From Saccharopolyspora flava (lineage in GTDB: Bacteria; Actinomycetota; Actinomycetes; Mycobacteriales; Pseudonocardiaceae), in contig NZ_FOZX01000004.1 of assembly GCF_900116135.1 (NCBI RefSeq), positions 310,001 through 374,000 of the forward strand: 64,000 bases of DNA. Direction: 5' to 3'. Made by a program: the position numbers and the translations under genes. Shown here piece after piece: positions 25,013 to 32,544 of this stretch (its first letter is position 1; each line of letters starts with the position of its first letter). The notes under the pieces are model-generated. The model made no database searches. It saw nothing but the letters and a program-made list of their open reading frames with translations, and was not told the DNA's origin.

Positions 25013-25411
25013 CTGTTCACCATCACCGTTCGCGATCACGTCATGATCGCCCACAGCTTCCGGGGCGAGACCTTCGGTCCCGCGCAACGCCTGCACGGGG
25101 CGACGTACGTGGTGGACGCGACGTTCCAGCGCGAACAGCTCGACGCCGACAACGTCGTCGTCGACATCGGCCGCGCCACCGAGCAGCTCGGCGAGGTGCT
25201 GGCCGAGCTCAACTACCGCAACCTCGACGAGGTCGAGGAGTTCGCCGGGATCAACACCTCGACGGAGTTCCTGGCCAAGGTCGTCGCCGATCGGCTCGCC
25301 GACCGGATCGGCTCCGGCAAGCTCGGCGCCTCCGCGCGCGGGTTGAGCGGGCTGAAGGTCGTGCTGCACGAGTCCCACGTGGCGTGGGCCGGGTACGAAC
25401 GCGAGCTGTGA
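25013..25411 (+). CDS. 6-pyruvoyl-tetrahydropterin synthase-like protein, degenerate active site
   Basis: T-fold protein of 132 residues. The first zinc ligand region is present (MIAHSF), but where PTPS/QueD enzymes have Cys-x-x-x-HGH this reads [10 protein letters not shown]: the catalytic Cys and the third zinc His are both replaced by Ala. The C-terminal LHESHVAW keeps the Glu/His region. Chemistry may therefore differ from pterin synthesis. CTG 25013 is the suggested start because GGAGGG (25001-25006) sits 6 bp upstream and [11 protein letters not shown] fits the family start; ATG 25043 would cut the first strand. It overlaps the next gene by 4 bp. Confidence 0.82.
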   Translation: MFTITVRDHVMIAHSFRGETFGPAQRLHGATYVVDATFQREQLDADNVVVDIGRATEQLGEVLAELNYRNLDEVEEFAGINTSTEFLAKVVADRLADRIGSGKLGASARGLSGLKVVLHESHVAWAGYEREL

Positions 25412-26379
25412 GGGTCCACTGGGTCGTCCCCGACGACGAGCTGCCCAGCGGCGGCAACGTCTACGACCGGCGCGCCGCCACCGGCCTGGCGGAGCTGGGG
25501 TTCGAGGTGCGGGTCAGCGCGGTCGCCGGGGCGTGGCCGCAGCCGGATCGCGCGGCGCTGGACCGGCTCGGCCACGCGCTCGGCGGCATCGCCGACGGGG
25601 AGGTGGTGCTGTTCGACGGGATCGTGGCCTGCGGTGTTCCGGACGTCATCGCCGCCCACGCCCGCCGGCTGCGGGTCGCGATCCTGGTGCACCTGCCGCT
25701 GGCCGACGAGACCGGGCTCAGCGCCCGGACCGCGGCGCTGCTCGACGCCGCCGAGCAGCGGGCGCTGAGCGCGGCGGAACTCGTCATCACCACCAGCCCG
25801 CAGACGGCCCGGCGGCTCCCCGGTGCCCGGATCGCGATCCCCGGGACCGATCCCGCGCCGGTCGCGACCGGCACCGACGGGGTGTCGCGGCTGCTGTGCG
25901 TGGCCGCGCTGATGCCCCGCAAGGGGCAGGAACTGCTGCTGCGGGCGCTCGACGACATGCCGCTGACCTGCGAGTTCGTCGGCCCGGAACGGGACTCCGG
26001 GTACGCGCGGGTGCTGCGGGAACGCGGCGGCGTGCTGCGCGGACCGCTCACCGGCGCCGAGCTCGACGAGGTCTACGCGAGCGCGGACCTGCTCGTGCAG
26101 CCGTCCCTGGCCGAGACCTACGGGATGGCCGTCACCGAGGGCCTGGCCCGGGGCATCCCGGTCATCGCCAGCGCCGTCCCGGACGCGCTCGGCGACGGCG
26201 GCCTGCTCCTGCCGCCCGGCGACCTCGACGCCCTCACCGCCGCGCTGCGCGACTGGGTCGCCGATCCCGCGTTCCGGGAGCGGCTGCGCGCGGCCGCGCT
26301 GCGCCGCCGCGCGGAGCTGCCGACCTGGGACGCCACCGCGCGGCAGCTGGCCGCCGCGCTCACTAGCCTGGAGGCATGA
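25408..26379 (+). CDS. Glycosyltransferase, GT4 family
   Basis: A 323-residue GT-B-fold glycosyltransferase. N-terminal [19 protein letters not shown] has the glycine-rich acceptor loop, [20 protein letters not shown] begins the donor domain near residue 165, and the E-x7-E type signature lies in [20 protein letters not shown] near residue 240. The donor sugar cannot be read. The GTG start overlaps the PTPS-like stop (GTGA) and the end overlaps the methyltransferase start (ATGA), so the genes are translated together. Confidence 0.9.
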   Translation: MRVHWVVPDDELPSGGNVYDRRAATGLAELGFEVRVSAVAGAWPQPDRAALDRLGHALGGIADGEVVLFDGIVACGVPDVIAAHARRLRVAILVHLPLADETGLSARTAALLDAAEQRALSAAELVITTSPQTARRLPGARIAIPGTDPAPVATGTDGVSRLLCVAALMPRKGQELLLRALDDMPLTCEFVGPERDSGYARVLRERGGVLRGPLTGAELDEVYASADLLVQPSLAETYGMAVTEGLARGIPVIASAVPDALGDGGLLLPPGDLDALTAALRDWVADPAFRERLRAAALRRRAELPTWDATARQLAAALTSLEA

Positions 26380-27221
26380 CCGCCGCCGGATTCGACCCGG
26401 AGTGGTTGGCGCTCCGCGAACCCGCCGACGCCGCCGCCCGCGCGGCGGACCTCCTCGACCCCCTGCGCGTGGTGTTGGCGCGTCGCTTGGGGGCGGTTTT
26501 AGCCAGAACCGCCCGGGATCTCGCCCCCGAAACCCCGGGCGATTCTGGCAAAAACTGCCCCCAGGTGACGATCCGAGATCTCGGGAGCGGCACCGGGTCG
26601 ATGCGGAGGTGGCTGAGCGGGCGGCTCGGTGTCGCGGAGCGCTGGGTGCTGCAAGACCGCGACCCGGAGCTGCTCGCCCTCGCCACCCGGGACCTTGCCG
26701 CTGGGACGGACGGGCTTGAGGTGCGGGTCGCGGAGATCGGGGCGCTGACCGGGGCCGATCTGACCGGAACGTCGCTGGTCACGGCTTCGGCGTTGCTGGA
26801 CGTGCTCACCGCTGGGGAGGTGGACGTGCTCGTGGACGCGTGCGTCGAGGCCGGGTGTCCGGCGTTGTTGACGCTCACCGTCACCGGCAGCGTCGAGCTC
26901 GATCCGCCGGGACCCTTCGACCGCAGGTTTGAGGCGGCCTTCAACCGGCACCAGCGCTGCCGCGGGCTCGGCCCGGACGCCGTCGCCCACGTCACCGCCG
27001 CGTTCGAGGAGCGCGGCGCGACCGTGCTCACCCGGCCGAGCCCCTGGCGGCTCGAACCCGGCCCGCTGACCGAGCAGTGGCTGCGCGGCTGGGTCGAGGC
27101 CGCCTGCGAGCAGGAACCGGACCTCGCCGAAGCGGCACCCGACTACCTGCGACGGGCGGGGGAGCTCAAGGCCGTCGTCGGGCACGCCGACGTCCTGGCG
27201 ATCCCGGGGGAGCGGACGTGA
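26376..27221 (+). CDS. SAM-dependent methyltransferase carrying an in-frame repeat
   Basis: A 281-residue class I methyltransferase. Motif I is IRDLGSGTGSM (residues 66-76), with the acidic strand-2 end in LQDRDPELL. Residues 38-63 (LGAVLARTAR then DLAPETPGDSGKNCPQ) are encoded by a 74-bp palindromic repeat related to the intergenic element at 1931-1987. The insertion ends just before motif I and keeps the frame, so the protein may stay functional with a longer N-terminal linker. It overlaps both neighbours by 4 bp. The acceptor is probably an intermediate of the PTPS-like pathway (inference). Confidence 0.85.
   Translation: MTAAGFDPEWLALREPADAAARAADLLDPLRVVLARRLGAVLARTARDLAPETPGDSGKNCPQVTIRDLGSGTGSMRRWLSGRLGVAERWVLQDRDPELLALATRDLAAGTDGLEVRVAEIGALTGADLTGTSLVTASALLDVLTAGEVDVLVDACVEAGCPALLTLTVTGSVELDPPGPFDRRFEAAFNRHQRCRGLGPDAVAHVTAAFEERGATVLTRPSPWRLEPGPLTEQWLRGWVEAACEQEPDLAEAAPDYLRRAGELKAVVGHADVLAIPGERT
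26489..26562. repeat. Long-stem palindrome inside the methyltransferase gene
   Basis: Arms 26489-26517 and 26534-26562 pair over 29 bp with three mismatches or wobbles around a 16-nt loop. The left arm begins GGGGGCGGTTTTAGCCAGAA. The shared core CAGTTTTWGCCANAATNGCCC ties it to 1931-1987. It is the only copy in this window that lies in coding sequence. Confidence 0.85.
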
Positions 27222-28156
27222 TCCGCCGGCTGTGGCCCTGGCTGCGCGTGCTCGCGGCGGTCGGGATCCTCGCGGTCCTGGCCTGGCGGCTGGGCACCGA
27301 CGCGTTCCTCGACGGACTGCGCGCGATCGGTCCGCTGACGGTCCCGGCGGCGCTGGGCATCGGCCTGGCCACCACGGTGTTCAGCGCGTGGCGGTGGTGC
27401 GTCGTCGCGCGCGGTCTCGGGCTGCGGCTGCCGCTGCGCGCGGCCGTCGCCGACTACTACCGCGCGCTGCTGCTCAACGCCGTGCTGCCGGCCGGGGTGC
27501 TGGGCGACGTGCACCGGGCCGTCAGCCACGGGCACCGCTCCGGCGATCTCGGCGGCGGCGTGCGGGCCGTGCTGCTGGAGCGCTTCGCCGGGCAGATCGC
27601 GCTCCTGGTGGCCGGGGCGGTCGTGCTGGTCGCCGATCCGATGCCGCAGGTGCCGGTGCTGCCCGCGGTGCTCGTCGTCGGCGTCCTCGCCGGGCTGGGA
27701 CTGCTGGTCCCGGCGGTGCGCCGTGCCGCGGTGACGTTCTGGCGGGACGCGCGGCGCGGCGTGCTCACCCGGCGGGCGGTGACGCCGGTGGCGGTGTCGT
27801 CGCTGGCCACCGTCGCCGGGCACCTGGCCCTGTTCCTGGTGGCCGCCCGCGCTTCCGGGGCGCAAGCGCCGTTGGGCGTGCTGCTGCCGCTGCTCGTGCT
27901 CGCCCTGCTGGTGATGGCGCTGCCGATCAACGTCGGCGGTTTCGGTCCCAGGGAGGCGTTCCTGGCGCTGGCCTTCGCCGCCACCGGGCTCGACCCGGCG
28001 CAGGGCCTGGCGACCTCGGTGACCTACGGGGCGCTGACCCTCATCGCCGCGCTGCCCGGCGTGATCGTGCTGTTCAGTAGGCGATCCGGTGGCACAGCGC
28101 CGGAAGCCCCGCCGCCAGCAGCTCGGGAAGATCCTCGAACCGGCTCTCGCCGCTGA
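27218..28156 (+). CDS. UPF0104/LPG-synthase-TM-like flippase protein
   Basis: A 312-residue membrane protein with about eight helices, of the lysylphosphatidylglycerol-synthase transmembrane/UPF0104 family. Family features are SAWRWCVVARGLGLRLPL near residue 55, LLLNAVLPAGVLGDVHRAV near residue 85 and ALPINVGGFGPREAFLAL near residue 235. Relatives move lipids or lipid-linked sugars. The GTG start overlaps the methyltransferase stop. Its last 83 bp overlap the convergent MDR gene, an unusually long antisense overlap. Confidence 0.83.
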   Translation: MIRRLWPWLRVLAAVGILAVLAWRLGTDAFLDGLRAIGPLTVPAALGIGLATTVFSAWRWCVVARGLGLRLPLRAAVADYYRALLLNAVLPAGVLGDVHRAVSHGHRSGDLGGGVRAVLLERFAGQIALLVAGAVVLVADPMPQVPVLPAVLVVGVLAGLGLLVPAVRRAAVTFWRDARRGVLTRRAVTPVAVSSLATVAGHLALFLVAARASGAQAPLGVLLPLLVLALLVMALPINVGGFGPREAFLALAFAATGLDPAQGLATSVTYGALTLIAALPGVIVLFSRRSGGTAPEAPPPAAREDPRTGSRR

Positions 28157-29024
28157 TCAGGTGGTCGAAGACCGGATCGGTCAGCAGCTCCAGCGCCAGA
28201 CCCATCCGCTGCGCGAAGTCGCGGCGGGGATGGGCGACCGTTCCGACCTGGCTGCCGCGGATCGTCAGCCGCCGCGAGTGGAACGACTCGCCCAGCGGCA
28301 CGGTCACCGCCCGGTCGCCGTACCAGCTCAGCTCGACCACCCGGCCATCGGTGGCCAGCAGTTCCAGCGAGCGGGCCAGGCCCTGCTCGCTGCCGCTGGC
28401 GTGCACCACGAGATCGCACTCGCCGTCGGCGTCGGCGGGCGCGGCGAAGTCGACGCCCAGAGCGCGCGCCGTGGCCTCGCGCGCCGGGTCGACGTCGACC
28501 AGCTGCACCCGGACACCGGGGAAGCGGGCCAGGATCGCGGCCGCGCTGCAGCCCACCATCCCGCCGCCGACCACCGCGATCCGGTCGCCGACCAGCGGCG
28601 CGGCGTCCCACAGCGCGTTGACCGCGGTCTCCACCGTTCCGGCCAGCACCGCGCGCCGCGCCGGGACCTCCGGCGGCACGATGCTGACCGCCGAGGCCGG
28701 GACGACGTAGCGGGTCTGGTGCGGGTGCAGGCAGAACACCGTGCGGCCCACCAGTTCGGGCGGGCCCTCCTCGACGGCGCCGACGTTGAGGTAGCCGTAC
28801 TTGACCGGCCACGGGAACTCGCCCTCCTGGAACGGCGCCCGCATCCGCTCGTGCTGCGAGCGCGGAATTCGCCCGTGCAGCACGAGATCCTCGGTTCCCC
28901 GGCTGATCGCCGAGAACAGGGTGCGCACGGCCACCTGATCCGGCGAACGCCCGGGCAGCGCGGCGCGCCGGATCTCGCCCCGGCCGTGCCCGGTGACCCA
29001 CAATGCCCGTGCGGTCTCTGCCAT
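28074..29024 (-). CDS. MDR-family (zinc-type alcohol dehydrogenase-like) oxidoreductase
   Basis: A 316-residue medium-chain dehydrogenase/reductase. The Rossmann motif is VVGGGMVGCSAAAI near residues 150-163, with LVDVDPAREATARALG ending in the acidic residue that selects NAD(H). The N-terminal GroES-like domain has SRGTEDLVLHGRIP instead of the Cys/His of catalytic-zinc enzymes, so zinc catalysis is doubtful; BchC-like reductases are similar. GGAGG lies 7 bp before the ATG. It runs opposite to its neighbours, overlapping the flippase gene by 83 bp. Confidence 0.87.
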   Translation of the reverse strand: MAETARALWVTGHGRGEIRRAALPGRSPDQVAVRTLFSAISRGTEDLVLHGRIPRSQHERMRAPFQEGEFPWPVKYGYLNVGAVEEGPPELVGRTVFCLHPHQTRYVVPASAVSIVPPEVPARRAVLAGTVETAVNALWDAAPLVGDRIAVVGGGMVGCSAAAILARFPGVRVQLVDVDPAREATARALGVDFAAPADADGECDLVVHASGSEQGLARSLELLATDGRVVELSWYGDRAVTVPLGESFHSRRLTIRGSQVGTVAHPRRDFAQRMGLALELLTDPVFDHLISGESRFEDLPELLAAGLPALCHRIAY

Positions 29025-29050
29025 CGATGACCTCCGAGAACAGGGTGGAC

Positions 29051-29731
29051 ATGATCGAACTCCACCGCAACACCGCCGAGCACCTGGCGTGGGCGGGCGT
29101 GCAGGTGCTCGCGCTGCTCGCCGTCGCCGCGACGCTCGGGCTGGGGCCGCTGGGCTGGGCCGCCGGAATCGGTTGCGCGCTGGGCACCCAGGCGCTGGTG
29201 CGCCGCGCGATGCTCCGCCACGCAACCACCTGTCTCGGCCCCGCGGACCGGATCACGCTGGTGCGGGCGGCGCTGACGGCGGTGATCGCGGCGCTGGTGG
29301 CCGACGGTGTCGGCCCGGGACTGCTGGTGGTGCTCGGGATCGTGGCGCTGATCAGCGACTTCCTCGACGGGCAGGTGGCCCGGCGCACCGGCACCACGTC
29401 GGCCTTCGGGGCGCGGTTGGACATGGAGGTCGACGCGTTCCTCATCCTCGTGCTCAGCGTCCACGTCGCGACGGAGCTGGGGCTGTGGGTGCTGGTGATC
29501 GGGCTGATGCGCTACGCGTTCGTCGCCGCGTCGTGGCGGTGGTGGTGGCTGCGCGCGGAGCTGCCGCCGAGCCGTGCGCGCAAGACCGTCGCGGCGGTGC
29601 AGGGCATCGTGCTGGTCGCGGCGTCGTCGGGCGTCGTTCCGCACGCCGCGACGGCGGTGCTGCTGGCGCTGCTGGCTCTCCTGTGGTCGTTCGGCCGGGA
29701 CGTGCTGTGGCTCAGGCGTTCTCGGACGTGA
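29051..29731 (+). CDS. CDP-alcohol phosphatidyltransferase family protein
   Basis: A membrane enzyme of about 226 residues that transfers a phospho-alcohol from a CDP-activated donor. The complete signature DG-x2-AR-x8-G-x3-D-x3-D is present (DGQVAR near residue 107 and GARLDMEVD near residue 120), so it should be active. About six helices surround it. ATG 29051 follows AGGGTGG; ATG 29027 and 29003 are in-frame alternatives, the latter overlapping the divergent MDR gene. It links the cluster to a lipid or polyol-phosphate product. The tail overlaps the convergent RibD-like gene by 20 bp. Confidence 0.87.
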   Translation: MIELHRNTAEHLAWAGVQVLALLAVAATLGLGPLGWAAGIGCALGTQALVRRAMLRHATTCLGPADRITLVRAALTAVIAALVADGVGPGLLVVLGIVALISDFLDGQVARRTGTTSAFGARLDMEVDAFLILVLSVHVATELGLWVLVIGLMRYAFVAASWRWWWLRAELPPSRARKTVAAVQGIVLVAASSGVVPHAATAVLLALLALLWSFGRDVLWLRRSRT

Positions 29732-30401
29732 CCTTCGGGAAGTAGCGCAGCACGGCGACATCGCCGATCTTCGTCACGTCCTCGAGGTGGAAGCGGCGTT
29801 CCGGGCCGCCGGGGAACAGCGCCGGGTGCAGGAAGCGCGGCGCGGCCTGCTGGCCGATGAGCATCGGCGCGATCGCCATCCGCAGCTCGTCGGCCAGGCC
29901 GGCGCGCAGGAACCCGGTGTGGATGCAGGTGCCGCCCTCGACCATGAGCCGCCGCACGCCCCGCGCCCCGAGGTCGTCAAGCATCTCCCCGAAGTCGATT
30001 TCCGGTCCCATCGCGGCGATTTCGGCGAATCGGTCCACAGTGGTCGATGCTGCTCCGGCGTCGGTGGTGTAGACGAGCTTGGCGCCGTCGAGGTGCCACA
30101 GCCGCAGCGCGGGCGCGAGGTCGCCGCTGCCGGAGACGACGACCTTCATCGGGTGCTCCGGCAGGCCCCGGGCGAGCCGGGCGGCGCACCGCTCGGCGCT
30201 GCGCACCAGGAGCCGCGGGTCGTCGCGCCGGACGGTGCCCGCGCCGAGCAGGATCGCGTCGGACTCGGCGCGCACCTGGTCGACGTGGTCGAAGTCGGCG
30301 GCGTTGGACAGCGGGAAGCGCTGCGGGCTCACGTCGTCGATGCAGCCGTCGGCGCTGACGGCGACGCTGAGCAGAACGTGGGGGCGCGTCACGACCGCCA
30401 C
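29712..30401 (-). CDS. RibD C-terminal-type reductase
   Basis: A 229-residue stand-alone reductase domain of the RibD/DHFR-like superfamily, without the deaminase half. LLSVAVSADGCIDD near residue 10, AILLGAGTVRRDDPRL near residue 50 and RRLMVEGGTCIHTGFL near residue 150 are the NADPH and substrate motifs. RibD reduces the ribose of a pyrimidine intermediate of riboflavin; this protein may reduce a related ribosyl or pterin intermediate. GTG 30401 or 30392 could be the start. It closes the PTPS-like cluster on the opposite strand. Confidence 0.88.
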   Translation of the reverse strand: MAVVTRPHVLLSVAVSADGCIDDVSPQRFPLSNAADFDHVDQVRAESDAILLGAGTVRRDDPRLLVRSAERCAARLARGLPEHPMKVVVSGSGDLAPALRLWHLDGAKLVYTTDAGAASTTVDRFAEIAAMGPEIDFGEMLDDLGARGVRRLMVEGGTCIHTGFLRAGLADELRMAIAPMLIGQQAAPRFLHPALFPGGPERRFHLEDVTKIGDVAVLRYFPKVTSENA

Positions 30402-30440
30402 GGTACCGATTGATCGTCGGCAACGCTCCCTCCAGCGGAA

Positions 30441-30484
30441 TCAACAAAGTGTTGACAAAACCCGGTGACGGCCGACACTATTCT
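30441..30484 (+). promoter_or_regulatory. Promoter and overlapping operator of the glyoxylate operon
   Basis: A perfect inverted repeat TCAACAAAGTGTTGA (30441-30455) overlaps the -35 TTGACA (30452-30457). CACTAT (30476-30481, spacing 18) or TATTCT (30479-30484) is the -10. A repressor bound here would block RNA polymerase. No regulator gene is adjacent. Confidence 0.6.
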
Positions 30485-30533
30485 GTGGAACGGAAACAAA
30501 CATCCGCGATACGGAATTAAGGGGACGGCTGCG

Positions 30534-31346
30534 ATGAGTCACGCACTGCCCTACGAGGTGAACTGCTCGATCCTGCTGACCGAGCTGCCGCTGCTGGAAC
30601 GCCCGGCCGCGGCCAAGGCCGCCGGGTTCGACGCCGTCGAGTTCTGGTGGCCGTTCGACACCGCGGTGCCCGCGCAGCGCGACGTCGACGCCTTCGTCCG
30701 CGCCGTCGAGGACGCCGGCGTGCGGCTGGTCGGGCTGAACTTCTTCGCGGGTGACATGCCCGGCGGCGACCGCGGCCTGGTCTCCTGGCCCGAGCGCAGC
30801 GGCGAGTTCCGCGACAACGTCGACGTCACCGTCGCCATCGGCGAGCGCCTGGGGTGCACGGCCTTCAACGCCCTCTACGGCAACCGGGTCGACGGCGCCT
30901 CCGCCCGGCAGCAGGACGAGCTCGCGGTCGAGAACCTCTCCCTGGCGGCCAAGGCCGCCGCCAGCATCGGCGGCACCGTGCTGGTCGAGCCGGTCAGCGG
31001 CCCGCAGCCCTACCCGCTGCGCACCGCCGCCGACGCGCTGGCGGTCATCGACCGGGTGCAGGCGGCCTCCGGCGCGACCAACCTCGGCCTGCTCGCCGAC
31101 CTCTACCACCTGGCGGTCAACGGCGACGACGTCGACGAGGTCATCGCCGACCACGTCGACCGCATCGCGCACGTGCAGATCGCCGACCACCCCGGCCGCA
31201 ACGAACCCGGGACCGGGTCGCTGCCGCTGCAGCAGCAGCTGGCCGCGCTCGAACGCGGCGGCTACCGCGGCTGGGTCGGCCTGGAGTACAAGGCCGGCGG
31301 CCAGGCGGGCGCCTTCGACTGGCTCCCGCGCGAGCGCCGCAGCTGA
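30534..31346 (+). CDS. hyi: Hydroxypyruvate isomerase
   Basis: A 270-residue TIM-barrel sugar-phosphate isomerase-like enzyme interconverting hydroxypyruvate and tartronate semialdehyde. Metal and substrate features include FDAVEFWWPF near residue 40, TVLVEPVSGPQPYP near residue 150, LLADLYHLAVNGDD near residue 188 and GWVGLEYKAGG near the end. ATG 30534 follows a GGGGA ribosome site. It is the first gene of the glyoxylate carboligase operon, 29 bp before the reductase. Confidence 0.93.
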   Translation: MSHALPYEVNCSILLTELPLLERPAAAKAAGFDAVEFWWPFDTAVPAQRDVDAFVRAVEDAGVRLVGLNFFAGDMPGGDRGLVSWPERSGEFRDNVDVTVAIGERLGCTAFNALYGNRVDGASARQQDELAVENLSLAAKAAASIGGTVLVEPVSGPQPYPLRTAADALAVIDRVQAASGATNLGLLADLYHLAVNGDDVDEVIADHVDRIAHVQIADHPGRNEPGTGSLPLQQQLAALERGGYRGWVGLEYKAGGQAGAFDWLPRERRS

Positions 31347-31375
31347 CACACCGAAGCGTTCCCGAGGAGGAAGCA

Positions 31376-32260
31376 ATGAGCTCGATCGCGTTCATCGGCC
31401 TGGGCGTCATGGGCAGCCCCATGGCCGTGCACCTCGCCAACGCCGGCCACGACGTGACCGGCTACAACATCACGCCGCACAAGTACGGCCCGCTCAAGGA
31501 GGCGGGCGGCGGCTCGGCCGACTCGATCGCCGAAGCCGTCTCGGGGGCCGAGATCGTCTGCGTGATGGTCCCCGACAGCCCCGACGTCCGCGACGTGCTC
31601 ACCGGCGACAACGGCGTGTTCGCCAACGCCAAGCCGAACGCGCTGATCATCGACTTCTCCAGCATCCGCCCCGACGTGACCATCGAGCTCGCCGAGGAGG
31701 CCGCCGCGAAGGGCTTCCGGCTGCTCGACGCCCCCGTCTCCGGTGGTGAGGCCGGGGCCAAGAACGCGGCTCTGTCCATCATGGTCGGTGGCTCGGCCGA
31801 GGACTTCGCCGCCGCGGCGGAGGTCTTCGACCACGTCGGCAAGACCGTCGTGCACGTCGGTCCCAGCGGCGCGGGCCAGACCGTCAAGGCCGCCAACCAG
31901 CTCATCGTCGCCGCCAACATCCAGGCCCTGTCCGAGGCCGTGGTGTTCGTCGAGTCCTACGGCGTGGACGTCGAGGCCGCGCTGGAGGTCCTCGGCGGCG
32001 GGCTCGCCGGATCGGCGGTGCTCAACCAGAAGCGGTCGAACATGCTCAACCGCAGCTTCGACCCGGGTTTCCGCATCGACCTGCACCACAAGGACCTGGG
32101 CATCGTCACCGCCGCCGCCCGCGAGGCCGGTGTGGTCGTCCCGGTCGGCTCGCTGCTCGCGCAGCTCATGGCCGCCGCCCGCGCCCAAGGCGACGGCGGG
32201 CTCGACCACTCCGCCCTGCTGCGCGGCGTCGAACGCCTCTCCGGCCGCAGCACCACCTGA
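31376..32260 (+). CDS. glxR: Tartronate semialdehyde reductase
   Basis: A 294-residue beta-hydroxyacid dehydrogenase reducing tartronate semialdehyde to D-glycerate. The NAD(P) motif is FIGLGVMGSPMAVHLANAG at the N-terminus, the substrate motif DAPVSGGEAGAKNAALS lies near residue 122, and the catalytic Lys is in AGQTVKAANQL near residue 170. GAGGAGG precedes the ATG. It works directly downstream of Gcl and Hyi in glyoxylate use. A 168-bp tandem-repeat array separates it from gcl. Confidence 0.95.
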   Translation: MSSIAFIGLGVMGSPMAVHLANAGHDVTGYNITPHKYGPLKEAGGGSADSIAEAVSGAEIVCVMVPDSPDVRDVLTGDNGVFANAKPNALIIDFSSIRPDVTIELAEEAAAKGFRLLDAPVSGGEAGAKNAALSIMVGGSAEDFAAAAEVFDHVGKTVVHVGPSGAGQTVKAANQLIVAANIQALSEAVVFVESYGVDVEAALEVLGGGLAGSAVLNQKRSNMLNRSFDPGFRIDLHHKDLGIVTAAAREAGVVVPVGSLLAQLMAAARAQGDGGLDHSALLRGVERLSGRSTT

Positions 32261-32332
32261 CCCCGCCGCCCGACGCGGGGACGACGGGGTGCGGCCGCGC
32301 ACAGGTGACGGACCGCGGCCGCACCCCACCCC

Positions 32333-32500
32333 CCCGACCACGGCGGTTCCCGGTGACCCGAATACGCCGGTAATCCGTCACCCGATTACTGCGGTATTCG
32401 GGGACCCGATTACGGCAGTTTTCGGGGATCCGATTACGGCGGTATTCCGTCACCCGGTTACGGCGGTATTCGGGGACCCGATTACCGGCGTAATCCGCTA
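32333..32500. repeat. 24-bp tandem palindromic repeat, 7 units
   Basis: Seven consecutive 24-bp units start at 32333 and every 24 bp to 32477. A typical unit reads CCCGATTACGGCGGTATTCG then GGGA. The units are more diverged from the CGAATACCGCGGTTTTTG type elsewhere, but the period and the ACGGCGGTA core agree. The array lies inside the glyoxylate operon, between glxR and gcl. Confidence 0.9.
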
Positions 32501-32544
32501 CTCCCGCAGCGAGACCTGCCCCTGACGCCGAAACGAGGACGAAC

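Noticed and set aside
28413-29030. Long frames opposite the MDR gene
   Set aside because: Shadow of a high-GC gene; the MDR frame has the Rossmann motif and a good ribosome site.
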